A stretch of DNA of 5,609 bases from NCBI RefSeq assembly GCF_019420015.1, contig NZ_JAHZIA010000046.1, positions 1 to 5,609 of the forward strand, written 5' to 3'. Numbering within the stretch: position 1 is the stretch's first letter; every line of letters begins with the position of its first letter. Below the pieces are notes generated by a model. The model saw nothing but the letters and a program-made list of their open reading frames with translations, was not told the DNA's origin and did not search any database. Position numbers and translations under genes: made by a program. The DNA comes from Anaerofustis sp. Its GTDB lineage: Bacteria; Bacillota; Clostridia; Eubacteriales; Anaerofustaceae. Shown here piece by piece: positions 1 through 5,606 of this stretch.

Positions 1-957
1 CACGTAGACTGCCCAGGACATGCCGACTATGTTAAAAACATGATCACTGGTGCTGCTCAAATGGACGGTGCAATCTTAGTATGTTCTGCAGCTGACGGAC
101 CAATGCCACAAACTAGAGAACATATCCTACTTGCAAGACAGGTTAACGTTCCATACATTGTAGTATTCTTAAACAAAGCTGATATGGTTGATGATGAAGA
201 ACTTATCGAATTAGTAGAAATGGAAGTAAGAGAACTTCTTGACGAATATGAATTCGACGGAGACGGTACACCAATCGTAATCGGTTCAGCATTAAAAGCT
301 TTAGAAGATCCACAAAGTGAATGGGGAGATAAAATCCTTGAACTTATGGCTGAAGTAGACAAATATATCCCAGAACCAGTTAGAGATACTGATAAACCAT
401 TCCTAATGCCTGTAGAAGACGTTTTCTCAATCACAGGTAGAGGTACTGTTGCAACAGGTAGAGTTGAAAGAGGTGTTGTAAAAGTAGGTGAAGAAGTAGA
501 AATCGTTGGTATTAAAAAAGAAACAAACAAAACTGTAGTAACAGGGGTTGAAATGTTCAGAAAACAACTTGATGAAGGTGTTGCCGGAGATAACATCGGT
601 GCTCTTCTAAGAGGGGTTGACAGAACTGAAATTGAAAGAGGACAAGTACTTGCTAAACCTGCTTCAATTCATCCTCATACAAAATTCAAAGCAGAAGTAT
701 ACGTATTAACAAAAGATGAAGGTGGTAGACATACACCATTCTTTAACGGATACAGACCACAATTCTACTTCAGAACAACTGACGTTACAGGTGTTGTTGA
801 ACTAGAAGGCGGTGCAGAAATGGTAATGCCTGGTGATAACATCACAACTACAATCGAACTTATCACACCTATCGCTATCGAAGAAGGGTTAAGATTCGCT
901 ATCAGAGAAGGTGGTAGAACTGTAGGTTCTGGTGTTGTTGCTGAAATCATCGAATAA
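1..957 (+). CDS. tuf: Elongation factor Tu, 5'-truncated by window edge
   Basis: EF-Tu is the cytoplasmic GTPase that carries aminoacyl-tRNA to the ribosomal A site. The frame is open from base 1, so the gene enters from the left. The visible 318 residues begin at the HVDCPGH segment, which holds the G3 motif DCPGH (fragment residues 3-7, catalytic His at 7). Aligned to E. coli His84, about 77 residues are missing, including the P-loop and switch I. The G4 motif NKAD is at residues 58-61 and the G5 motif SAL at about 96-98. Domain 2 starts near residue 133 (PFLMPVEDVFSITGRG) and domain 3 near 225. The GGRHTPF and RFAIREGG segments and the terminal GSGVVAEIIE are typical and intact. Residues at known elfamycin contact sites that I could place (the Gln of ARQ, the Ala of RFAIREGG) are the sensitive type. 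Codon use is strongly biased, as expected for a highly expressed gene. A terminator follows at once, so this is the last gene of its transcript. Confidence 0.98.
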   Translation, partial: HVDCPGHADYVKNMITGAAQMDGAILVCSAADGPMPQTREHILLARQVNVPYIVVFLNKADMVDDEELIELVEMEVRELLDEYEFDGDGTPIVIGSALKALEDPQSEWGDKILELMAEVDKYIPEPVRDTDKPFLMPVEDVFSITGRGTVATGRVERGVVKVGEEVEIVGIKKETNKTVVTGVEMFRKQLDEGVAGDNIGALLRGVDRTEIERGQVLAKPASIHPHTKFKAEVYVLTKDEGGRHTPFFNGYRPQFYFRTTDVTGVVELEGGAEMVMPGDNITTTIELITPIAIEEGLRFAIREGGRTVGSGVVAEIIE

Positions 958-968
958 TTGATTTTAAT

Positions 969-997
969 AAAAAGAGCACATAATGTGCTCTTTTTTT
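969..997 (+). terminator. Rho-independent terminator of tuf
   Basis: A 12-base-pair perfect stem (969-980 with 984-995; core AAAGAGCACA / TGTGCTCTTT) closes a 3-base loop (TAA). It ends in an uninterrupted run of seven T (991-997). It starts 11 bases after the tuf stop codon and separates tuf from the downstream surface-protein gene. Confidence 0.95.
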
Positions 998-1070
998 ATT
1001 TTTCTTTTTTAATTTATAATATATTTAATATTCTGAAATTTATTTTTTGGTTAAAAAAACTATACATTAT

Positions 1071-1102
1071 GTGACATTATAAAGTATTTAATATTTTATA
1101 AT
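1071..1102 (+). promoter_or_regulatory. Tentative promoter for the surface-protein gene
   Basis: A perfect -10 hexamer TATAAT lies at 1097-1102. The best upstream -35 candidate is GTGACA (1071-1076, five of six bases to TTGACA), but the spacer is 20 bases, longer than the usual 16-18. Transcription from here would give a leader of roughly 110 bases. The region is so AT-rich that a chance match is likely, and no better pair was found between the tuf terminator and the ribosome binding site. Confidence 0.3.
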
Positions 1103-1120
1103 TATTTGTAATAAATACTT
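1082..1120. repeat. Inverted repeat AAGTATTTA / TAAATACTT around the TATAAT box
   Basis: Two perfectly complementary 9-base arms, 1082-1090 and 1112-1120, are separated by 21 bases that contain the TATAAT at 1097-1102. It could be an operator pair or a weak hairpin in the leader. The arms are almost all A/T, so chance is a real alternative. Confidence 0.35.
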
Positions 1121-1221
1121 AAAATAAATCATTAATTAAGTAAAAACTCAAATTCTTATTAATCATATCATAACTGATAAAAAAAGTATTCTTTTTATTA
1201 CGTTGAATTGGGGAGGTTATT

Positions 1222-2835
1222 ATGATAAAAAGAGTTGAGAAGTTAATGATTTTATTTTTAAGTGTACTTGTATGTGTTTTTACATTTACGTGTAACGACA
1301 TTATATTTGCTTTAGAGAGAGGCATAGGAGGGGAATCCTTAAGTGATTGGGAATACTATGAGAAAGGCGGAGATATATTTCTCACAAAGTATAAAGGAAC
1401 ATCTACCGATGTTGTTATCCCCGGAGAATTGGATGGCAAAAGGGTTGTTATAGAGAAGCTGTCCTCAAATGGATTATCTCTTCCCAAGGATGTGGTTTCT
1501 GTAAAAATAGGAACAGCAGGGAGTAAAGTATCAGTTAAAAATAATGATGCCAGTTATGCATTTTCGAAGCTGAATAATTTGAAACATCTCGATATGGAAG
1601 GGGTAGATGTATCGAACATTACAAATATGTCTTATATGTTTTGGTATAATGAAAATTTAGAAAGTATAAAACTAAATGGGTGGAATACGGAAAATGCAGA
1701 AAATATGTGTGCGATGTTTGCTGTATGCAGAAATTTGGAAGATATTGATTTGAGCAGTTTTAATACAAGAAATGTTAAAGATATGTCATATTTAATTGCA
1801 GGGTGCAATAGTTTAAAAAGTGTTAATTGGTCGGATGATTTTACGACAGAAAATGTTGTAACAATGAAGAAGATGTTTTGTGAATGTCGCAGTTTGGAGA
1901 AACTGGATTTGAGCAACTTTGATACCGGCAAGGTTAAGACTATGGAAGATATGTTTCGTGGTGCATATAAAATAGAAAGTCTTGATTTATCTTCTTTCAA
2001 TACTGAAAATGTAGAGAATATGAGATTTATGTTTGATTGTTGTATAAAATTAAAAAAAATAGATGTAAGTAATTTTAACACCGGTAATGTTAAAGATATG
2101 TATAAAATGTTTGGCAGATGTTATGATTTGTCAATATTGGACTTAAGCAGTTTTGATACATCGGGAATGTCTTTTGACGATATGAAAAATTTTTTATTGG
2201 TAGATGATAATATAACAAACCCGAATAATAAAATAAAAACTCCAACGATAGTTATAACATCAGACAAAAATATAAAAAGATATATGGAAGAGGGCGTTGG
2301 GATAACATGCAGAATAGCACCGGACAGTATTCTTTTAGATGCTAATGGAGGGGTTTTTGAAGATAAAAGCTCTTTAAAAAAATTGTTTGATGATATCGGG
2401 ATAAATGGTAGAGTTGCAGAGAACAATGATATATTGTCTTTAACACAAAGTGATATTTATAAAAATTATACTCCTGTAAAAGAAGGTTATAGTTTTACGG
2501 GATGGTATACGGATGAAGAGTGTAAGGCTAAGTATGAATCAAATAGTGATAATGTTGATTTACTAAGCGGGATTACATTATATACAGGTTGGATAAAAGC
2601 CGAAAGTGACAATGGTGATGTTGATACAGGGAACAGTAATGATTCGGAAGATAAAAATATTAATTCGGATTATGACAATGGAAAGGGAAATGTAATAAAA
2701 ACGGATGCAAAACATAATATAAAACACGATTCAGTTACACCAAAGACCAGGGATGAAGGACTTATGATGTATACGGTCGTTTTGGTTGTAAGTACATTGG
2801 GGATTGTTTTTTGCTTAAGAAAAAAATTCATTTAA
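1222..2835 (+). CDS. BspA-like leucine-rich-repeat surface protein with C-terminal sorting-like signal
   Basis: A secreted, cell-surface protein of 537 residues. BspA-type proteins are often adhesins, but no ligand can be named here. The start is ATG 1222, supported by GGGGAGG at 1210-1216 with a 5-base spacer. Residues 1-30 form a signal peptide: KR near the start, a hydrophobic core at 8-23, likely cleavage after IFA30; C24 lacks a convincing lipobox. Residues 110-320 contain eight BspA/DUF285 repeats of 26 residues, with the pattern MxxMFxxCxxLxxLDLSxF followed by xTxNVxx. Residues about 369-460 look like a Listeria-Bacteroides (InlB B-type) repeat: LLDANGG, EGYSFTGWYTDEE, then ITLYTGW. 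It is longer than usual because of an insertion at about 381-415. A low-complexity Asn/Asp/Ser/Lys linker (461-505) precedes TPKTRDE (506-512), a hydrophobic segment (514-532) and the basic tail RKKFI, which is the layout of a sortase signal with Arg where Gly is expected. It is transcribed alone between two terminators. The module assignments are firm; covalent anchoring is an inference. Confidence 0.92.
   Translation: MIKRVEKLMILFLSVLVCVFTFTCNDIIFALERGIGGESLSDWEYYEKGGDIFLTKYKGTSTDVVIPGELDGKRVVIEKLSSNGLSLPKDVVSVKIGTAGSKVSVKNNDASYAFSKLNNLKHLDMEGVDVSNITNMSYMFWYNENLESIKLNGWNTENAENMCAMFAVCRNLEDIDLSSFNTRNVKDMSYLIAGCNSLKSVNWSDDFTTENVVTMKKMFCECRSLEKLDLSNFDTGKVKTMEDMFRGAYKIESLDLSSFNTENVENMRFMFDCCIKLKKIDVSNFNTGNVKDMYKMFGRCYDLSILDLSSFDTSGMSFDDMKNFLLVDDNITNPNNKIKTPTIVITSDKNIKRYMEEGVGITCRIAPDSILLDANGGVFEDKSSLKKLFDDIGINGRVAENNDILSLTQSDIYKNYTPVKEGYSFTGWYTDEECKAKYESNSDNVDLLSGITLYTGWIKAESDNGDVDTGNSNDSEDKNINSDYDNGKGNVIKTDAKHNIKHDSVTPKTRDEGLMMYTVVLVVSTLGIVFCLRKKFI
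1549..2181 (+). repeat. Eight tandem 78-bp units encoding 26-residue BspA-type LRRs
   Basis: In-frame units begin at 1549, 1627, 1705, 1783, 1864, 1942, 2020 and 2098. All are 78 bases except the fourth (81, one extra residue in VNWSDDFTTENV) and a slightly longer last one. The first unit is degenerate (ASYAF in place of MxxMF). Units from 1705, 1864, 1942 and 2020 fit the consensus best, with xLDLSxFxT and xxVxxM recurring. The protein pattern is well kept, but the DNA copies have drifted apart, so these are old duplications and not a recent expansion likely to change copy number by slippage. Confidence 0.9.
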
Positions 2836-2859
2836 AAAAGACCTTTTATAGGTCTTTTT
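2835..2859. terminator. Bidirectional terminator shared by the convergent genes
   Basis: A 9-base-pair stem AAAAAGACC (2835-2843) / GGTCTTTTT (2851-2859) with the 7-base loop TTTTATA. It has T runs on the exit side in both directions: 2855-2859 plus TTTTATTTTT on the + strand, and the complement of the A run 2834-2839 on the - strand. Its left arm begins at the last base of the surface-protein stop codon (2833-2835). Its right arm enters the minus-strand rRNA methyltransferase stop codon (2858-2860). Confidence 0.88.
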
Positions 2860-3682
2860 ATTTTATTTTTCCTATCAGGATTTCGCTGTCTATAGTTATT
2901 TTAGAAATACTGTTATAATCGATGTGTTCTGAATCCATATCAAACATTAACGGCGTCATTTGTATAAGATTTTCCAACTGGGTTTTGTTTATATTGGATG
3001 TTTTCCTTGCTTTAAGAGTATTGATTAGTTCACAATGTTCTTTAAAGCAGTCAATAACTTCTTTGTTGGAATATTCTTCATTTTTCAGTTTGTGTTTTAT
3101 TTGATGTCTCAATTCTTTCAAGTGTTCTTTTCCAGGTATAACTTTAATGATAATTCCTTCTGCAGAAAGTATTCTCTTGAATTCCGGGTAGTTTGCAGGT
3201 GTGTATATGTTTAATATGCAATCCATTGAATCGGCTTTGATAGGGATATTTTGAATATCCGCAACCATAAAGCAAATATCGTTTATGCCCCTTGATGCTA
3301 CATTTATTGCATCTTTTGAAAAATCCAATGCAAATATATTGTTATCCTCAGATTTGATATTGTGAGAATAAAAACCTTCGCCGCAACCGATATCTATTAT
3401 GTTCTTAAACCCGTAATGCTTTGTTAAATTAATTATATGGGCTGATATATGATTGTAAAATCCGTCAGCCAATATATTTCTTCTGCACTCAAAAAAATCT
3501 TTATTATATCCTTTCTGTGGCTTTATATTAGCCAAGAAATTTATATAACCCTTTTTGGCGATATCGAAACAATGATTGTTTTTACATGAAATGGTGTTGT
3601 TCGATACACTCATAGCTTCTTTGCATTTGGGACATATGAAATAATTTTGATTAAGAGTGAATTTATAGTATTTGTTTTTCAT
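2858..3682 (-). CDS. rlmA: RlmA-family 23S rRNA (guanine-N1)-methyltransferase
   Basis: A cytoplasmic enzyme of 274 residues that uses S-adenosylmethionine to methylate N1 of a guanine in 23S rRNA helix 35. In Gram-positive relatives (RlmAII/TlrB) the target is G748, in E. coli RlmA it is G745; I expect G748 from the phylum only. The N-terminal zinc finger is complete: C17, C20, C33, H37, with the same CX2C-X12-CX3H spacing as E. coli RlmA, followed by FDIAKKGYINFL (39-50). Methyltransferase motif I is DIGCGEGFYSH (97-107), the acidic end of strand 2 is D120, and the family motifs IYTP (159-162), PGKEHLKEL (183-191) and LIQMTP (239-244) are all present. The ATG at 3682 lies four bases after the stop of the upstream hexuloisomerase gene, with only a weak GAG as a possible Shine-Dalgarno, so translation is probably coupled. 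G748 methylation is known to affect tylosin or telithromycin response in some species, but resistance cannot be inferred here. Confidence 0.93.
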   Translation of the reverse strand: MKNKYYKFTLNQNYFICPKCKEAMSVSNNTISCKNNHCFDIAKKGYINFLANIKPQKGYNKDFFECRRNILADGFYNHISAHIINLTKHYGFKNIIDIGCGEGFYSHNIKSEDNNIFALDFSKDAINVASRGINDICFMVADIQNIPIKADSMDCILNIYTPANYPEFKRILSAEGIIIKVIPGKEHLKELRHQIKHKLKNEEYSNKEVIDCFKEHCELINTLKARKTSNINKTQLENLIQMTPLMFDMDSEHIDYNSISKITIDSEILIGKIK

Positions 3683-3686
3683 GGGA

Positions 3687-4259
3687 TTACTCTAAATTTG
3701 CATGGTTTGACCACATGCTTTCGTTGACAGGTTCATCTTTCAGATCCAATATTGTTAAAGTAATGGCGTCTCCCAGGAGCAGTAAAGATTGCTCGAATAG
3801 AGATGTCATAGGTTGTTTGGATTCAACTTGATCCGGTAGATTTTTTTTGCTTTTTACCGGTATTCTTACAAATACATCCGTTATTTCTTTAAGAGGATTA
3901 TCCGGTATTACGCCTATATGAGCGATTTTTGCACCGAAAGATTTTGCTTTACGTGCGATGCCGCTTGGTATTAATGTACTCCCGCTTCCTGAACCTACTA
4001 TTAACAGGTCTTTATCTGTGATTGGCGGTTCTGTCGTTTCTCCAACTATATAGGTGTCGTAGCCTATATGTTTGAGTCTTTTTGCTATAGATTGGAGCAT
4101 GGTCATTACTCTTCCTACACCTATAAAGAATATTTTTTCTGATTTATTTATTATTTCGATTAATTCATACACTTCATTTTCATCTACTTTAAGTAAAGCT
4201 TCGTTTAACTCGTTTATGATTAGATTTGCATTTTTATGAAAAAAATTATCATTATTCAT
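3687..4259 (-). CDS. hxlB: 6-phospho-3-hexuloisomerase-like SIS-domain protein
   Basis: A cytoplasmic sugar-phosphate isomerase of 190 residues, the usual length for the family. 6-Phospho-3-hexuloisomerase interconverts D-arabino-hex-3-ulose 6-phosphate and fructose 6-phosphate, the second step of the ribulose monophosphate pathway. A single SIS domain spans about residues 28-170: FFIGVGRVM (44-52), VGETTEPPI (72-80), LIVGSGSGST (86-95) in the phosphate-binding loop, and QPMTSLFEQSLLLLGDA (149-165), whose Glu156 is a plausible catalytic residue. The C-terminal HANLE also matches the family. One oddity is that the common GAGRSG loop reads GVGRVM, which points to a separate clade and possibly another substrate. 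The start ATG 4259 has AAAGGAG (minus strand of 4268-4274) 8 bases upstream. It is first in a two-gene operon with rlmA and divergent from a LacI-type regulator, its likely controller. No hexulose-phosphate synthase gene is visible in the window. Confidence 0.88.
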   Translation of the reverse strand: MNNDNFFHKNANLIINELNEALLKVDENEVYELIEIINKSEKIFFIGVGRVMTMLQSIAKRLKHIGYDTYIVGETTEPPITDKDLLIVGSGSGSTLIPSGIARKAKSFGAKIAHIGVIPDNPLKEITDVFVRIPVKSKKNLPDQVESKQPMTSLFEQSLLLLGDAITLTILDLKDEPVNESMWSNHANLE

Positions 4260-4288
4260 ACTATTTTCTCCTTTAATGATATATAATA

Positions 4289-4316
4289 ATTATATAATAT
4301 TTACATATTTTTTCAA
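4289..4316 (-). promoter_or_regulatory. Promoter of the hexuloisomerase-rlmA operon
   Basis: Read on the minus strand: -35 TTGAAA (4316-4311, five of six), 16-base spacer, -10 TATAAT (4294-4289, six of six). Transcription would start near 4282, giving a leader of about 23 bases that contains the AAAGGAG ribosome binding site. The spacing and the fit to the start codon make this a convincing housekeeping-type promoter. Confidence 0.75.
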
Positions 4317-4317
4317 C

Positions 4318-4332
4318 TTAATTGTAAATTAA
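4318..4332. repeat. Small palindrome TTAATT-GTA-AATTAA beside the hexuloisomerase -35 box
   Basis: Two perfect 6-base arms around a 3-base centre, lying one base upstream of the minus-strand -35 box. This is where a regulator might bind, but it is purely A/T in the arms and lacks the central CG typical of LacI-family operators, so it is only a weak operator candidate. Confidence 0.25.
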
Positions 4333-4375
4333 TGTTAAAAAGGGGTGCTAATTTGCAATAATAAGGTATAATCAA

Positions 4376-4404
4376 TTGAAAATAAATAGATGGTATGATA
4401 AAAT
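4376..4404 (+). promoter_or_regulatory. Promoter of the LacI-family regulator
   Basis: -35 TTGAAA (4376-4381, five of six), 17-base spacer, -10 TAAAAT (4399-4404, five of six) preceded by the extended -10 dinucleotide TG at 4396-4397. The expected start near 4411 gives a leader of about 60 bases. An 8-base palindrome TCAATTGA (4372-4379) overlaps the -35 box and could be part of an autoregulatory site. A second TATAAT at 4367-4372 has no acceptable -35 partner. Confidence 0.7.
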
Positions 4405-4459
4405 ATTTTTAATTTTATAACTTTTATTCAGTTATCAGTCTATGTAATCAAATAAATGT

Positions 4460-4464
4460 GGAGG
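4460..4464 (+). promoter_or_regulatory. Ribosome binding site that fixes the TTG start of the LacI-family gene
   Basis: GGAGG, followed by TG, ends 8 bases before TTG at 4473. The upstream in-frame GTG at 4458-4460 overlaps this site and has no Shine-Dalgarno sequence of its own, so it cannot be the main start. Starting at TTG gives the N-terminus MSAKIKDVAKKANVS, which matches the usual LacI-family beginning. Confidence 0.85.
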
Positions 4465-4472
4465 TGCGGATA

Positions 4473-5480
4473 TTGAGCGCAAAAATTAAAGATGTTGCCA
4501 AAAAAGCAAATGTTTCGATAGCTACAGTATCACGTGTAATTAATAATGTACCATTGGTAAATCAAGAGACCAAGGACAGAGTTTTGGAAGCGATTAAAGA
4601 AACAGGGTACAGACCTAATGCAATAGCGCGAAGTTTAAAGCTTCAAAAAACAGAAACCGTCGGTGTTGTTATACATGATATTACGATTCCTTATTATGCT
4701 CAAATGGCTAGGGGCGTACAGGATATAAGTATGCAAAGTGGGTATAATGCTATTATTTGCAACAGTGACGCGGACAGTAAAAAAGAAGAAGAATTTATGG
4801 ATTTATTTTATCAAAAACAATGTGACGGGATAATATTTGCGGGAAGAGAGCTTGACGAAAATGTAAAACGCAAGTTTGAGTATATGAACATGCCCGTAAT
4901 TTTATGCGGAGTAGAGGATTTTGACGGGAAATACTCCAGTGTAATAAATGATTATAATCAAGGTATTCATGCTTTGATGCTATATGTTAAAAACAAAGGT
5001 CATAAAAATATAGGCTTGATTCACGGAGATAAAAACAGAGATTATAATGCCAAGAAGAATGAGGAAGTTATAATGTCGACTGCCAAAGAGCTTGGGATGA
5101 AGTTTGACAAATCTTGCATAATAGAGAATGCTTTTACCATGAAAGGCGGATATTTGGCTATGAAAGAAATGTTCAAAAGAGATCTTCCAAGTGTTGTAAT
5201 CTGCGGAAATGATGAAATGGCCGTGGGTGCTATTAAAGCAATAGAAGAAAAGGGTATGAAAGTTCCGGATGATATAAGCATAGTAAGTTTAAATTCATGT
5301 GAAGTCGGAAGATGGATTAACCCGACCCTTACCAGTATCAATCATTATATGTATGATGTAGGGGCAATAAGTGCAAGATTGTTGGTAAAATTATTGGAAG
5401 GCGAAGATTTAAAGGAAAAGAAAATCATCGTTTCTCATGGTATAATAGAAGGTGAATCGGTAAAAGATTTAAATAAATAA
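4473..5480 (+). CDS. LacI/GalR-family transcriptional regulator
   Basis: A cytoplasmic DNA-binding repressor of 335 residues, normal family length. The helix-turn-helix is at residues 5-24 (IKDVAKKANVSIATVSRVIN), followed by GYRPNAIARSLK (45-56), the hinge helix with the minor-groove Leu55 preserved. The periplasmic-binding-protein-like sensor domain starts at about residue 62 (TVGVVIHDITIPYYAQMARG) and includes CDGIIFAGRE (117-126), KGHKNIGLIHG (175-185) and GNDEMAVGAIKAIEEKG (245-261). The segment before PTLTSI reads VSLNSCEVGRW (271-281) in place of the usual GFDD-type sequence, so the effector pocket differs from the sugar- and purine-binding relatives I know. Its effector cannot be named. 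Divergent placement from the hexuloisomerase operon suggests that operon as a target, with a sugar or sugar phosphate as effector. It is translated from TTG, which usually lowers expression and suits a repressor. It is followed by its own terminator. Confidence 0.93.
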   Translation: MSAKIKDVAKKANVSIATVSRVINNVPLVNQETKDRVLEAIKETGYRPNAIARSLKLQKTETVGVVIHDITIPYYAQMARGVQDISMQSGYNAIICNSDADSKKEEEFMDLFYQKQCDGIIFAGRELDENVKRKFEYMNMPVILCGVEDFDGKYSSVINDYNQGIHALMLYVKNKGHKNIGLIHGDKNRDYNAKKNEEVIMSTAKELGMKFDKSCIIENAFTMKGGYLAMKEMFKRDLPSVVICGNDEMAVGAIKAIEEKGMKVPDDISIVSLNSCEVGRWINPTLTSINHYMYDVGAISARLLVKLLEGEDLKEKKIIVSHGIIEGESVKDLNK

Positions 5481-5489
5481 AATAACACA

Positions 5490-5524
5490 GAAGAGTTTCT
5501 TTTAGTAGAAACTCTTTTATTTTA
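5490..5524 (+). terminator. Rho-independent terminator of the LacI-family gene
   Basis: A 10-base-pair perfect stem AAGAGTTTCT (5491-5500) / AGAAACTCTT (5507-5516), extendable by one G-U pair (5490/5517), with a 6-base loop and the T-rich tail TTTTATTTTA. It begins ten bases after the stop codon. Confidence 0.92.
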
Positions 5525-5577
5525 CAAGGTAAATAGGATAAATATAAAAAAATTGTAAAAAAAGTAAAGAAAAGGGA

Positions 5578-5606
5578 TTGACAAAGTAAGGAGTATTTGA
5601 TAATAT
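5578..5606 (+). promoter_or_regulatory. Strong rightward promoter at the window edge
   Basis: -35 TTGACA (5578-5583, six of six), 17-base spacer ending in the extended -10 motif TGA (5598-5600), and -10 TAATAT (5601-5606, four of six). GATAAT (5599-5604) and TATAAC (5604-5609) are overlapping alternatives. An A-rich tract at about 5541-5573 upstream resembles an UP element. The transcribed gene lies outside the window. Confidence 0.75.

Noticed and set aside
57..596. Open reading frame of 179 codons antisense to tuf, with Ser/Thr-rich product
   Set aside because: It is the reverse image of the biased codons of tuf; the product is low complexity, has no recognisable domain, and the sense strand is certainly coding.
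172..660. EF-Tu substitutions as antibiotic-resistance changes
   Set aside because: The elfamycin-contact residues I could align are of the sensitive type; the other differences (NKAD in place of NKCD, RQVN in place of RQVG) look like ordinary lineage variation.
1279..1296. Lipoprotein signal at C24 of the surface protein
   Set aside because: The residues before the cysteine (TFT) do not match the lipobox, whereas a standard signal peptidase site after IFA30 is good.
1119..1325. Minus-strand open frame of 68 codons over the intergenic region and the start of the surface-protein gene
   Set aside because: It overlaps the clear ribosome binding site and signal peptide of the + strand gene, and its product is an AT-rich-DNA translation of Ile/Asn/Lys/Ser with no domain.
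1632..2081. Antisense open frame of 149 codons inside the leucine-rich repeats
   Set aside because: It arises from the repeated sense pattern, and its product repeats with the same 26-residue period, which marks it as a shadow.
1549..2181. CRISPR-like or phase-variable tandem repeat array
   Set aside because: The periodicity is in-frame protein repeats with diverged DNA, with no identical repeats and no spacers.
4367..4372. Perfect TATAAT as -10 of the LacI-family gene
   Set aside because: No reasonable -35 lies 16-18 bases upstream; the TTGAAA / TGA-TAAAAT pair just downstream is better.
4320..5559. Shared AATTGTAAA at 4320-4328 and 5551-5559 as common regulator half-sites
   Set aside because: Nine A/T-rich bases recur easily by chance in such DNA, and neither copy has a symmetric partner at operator spacing.
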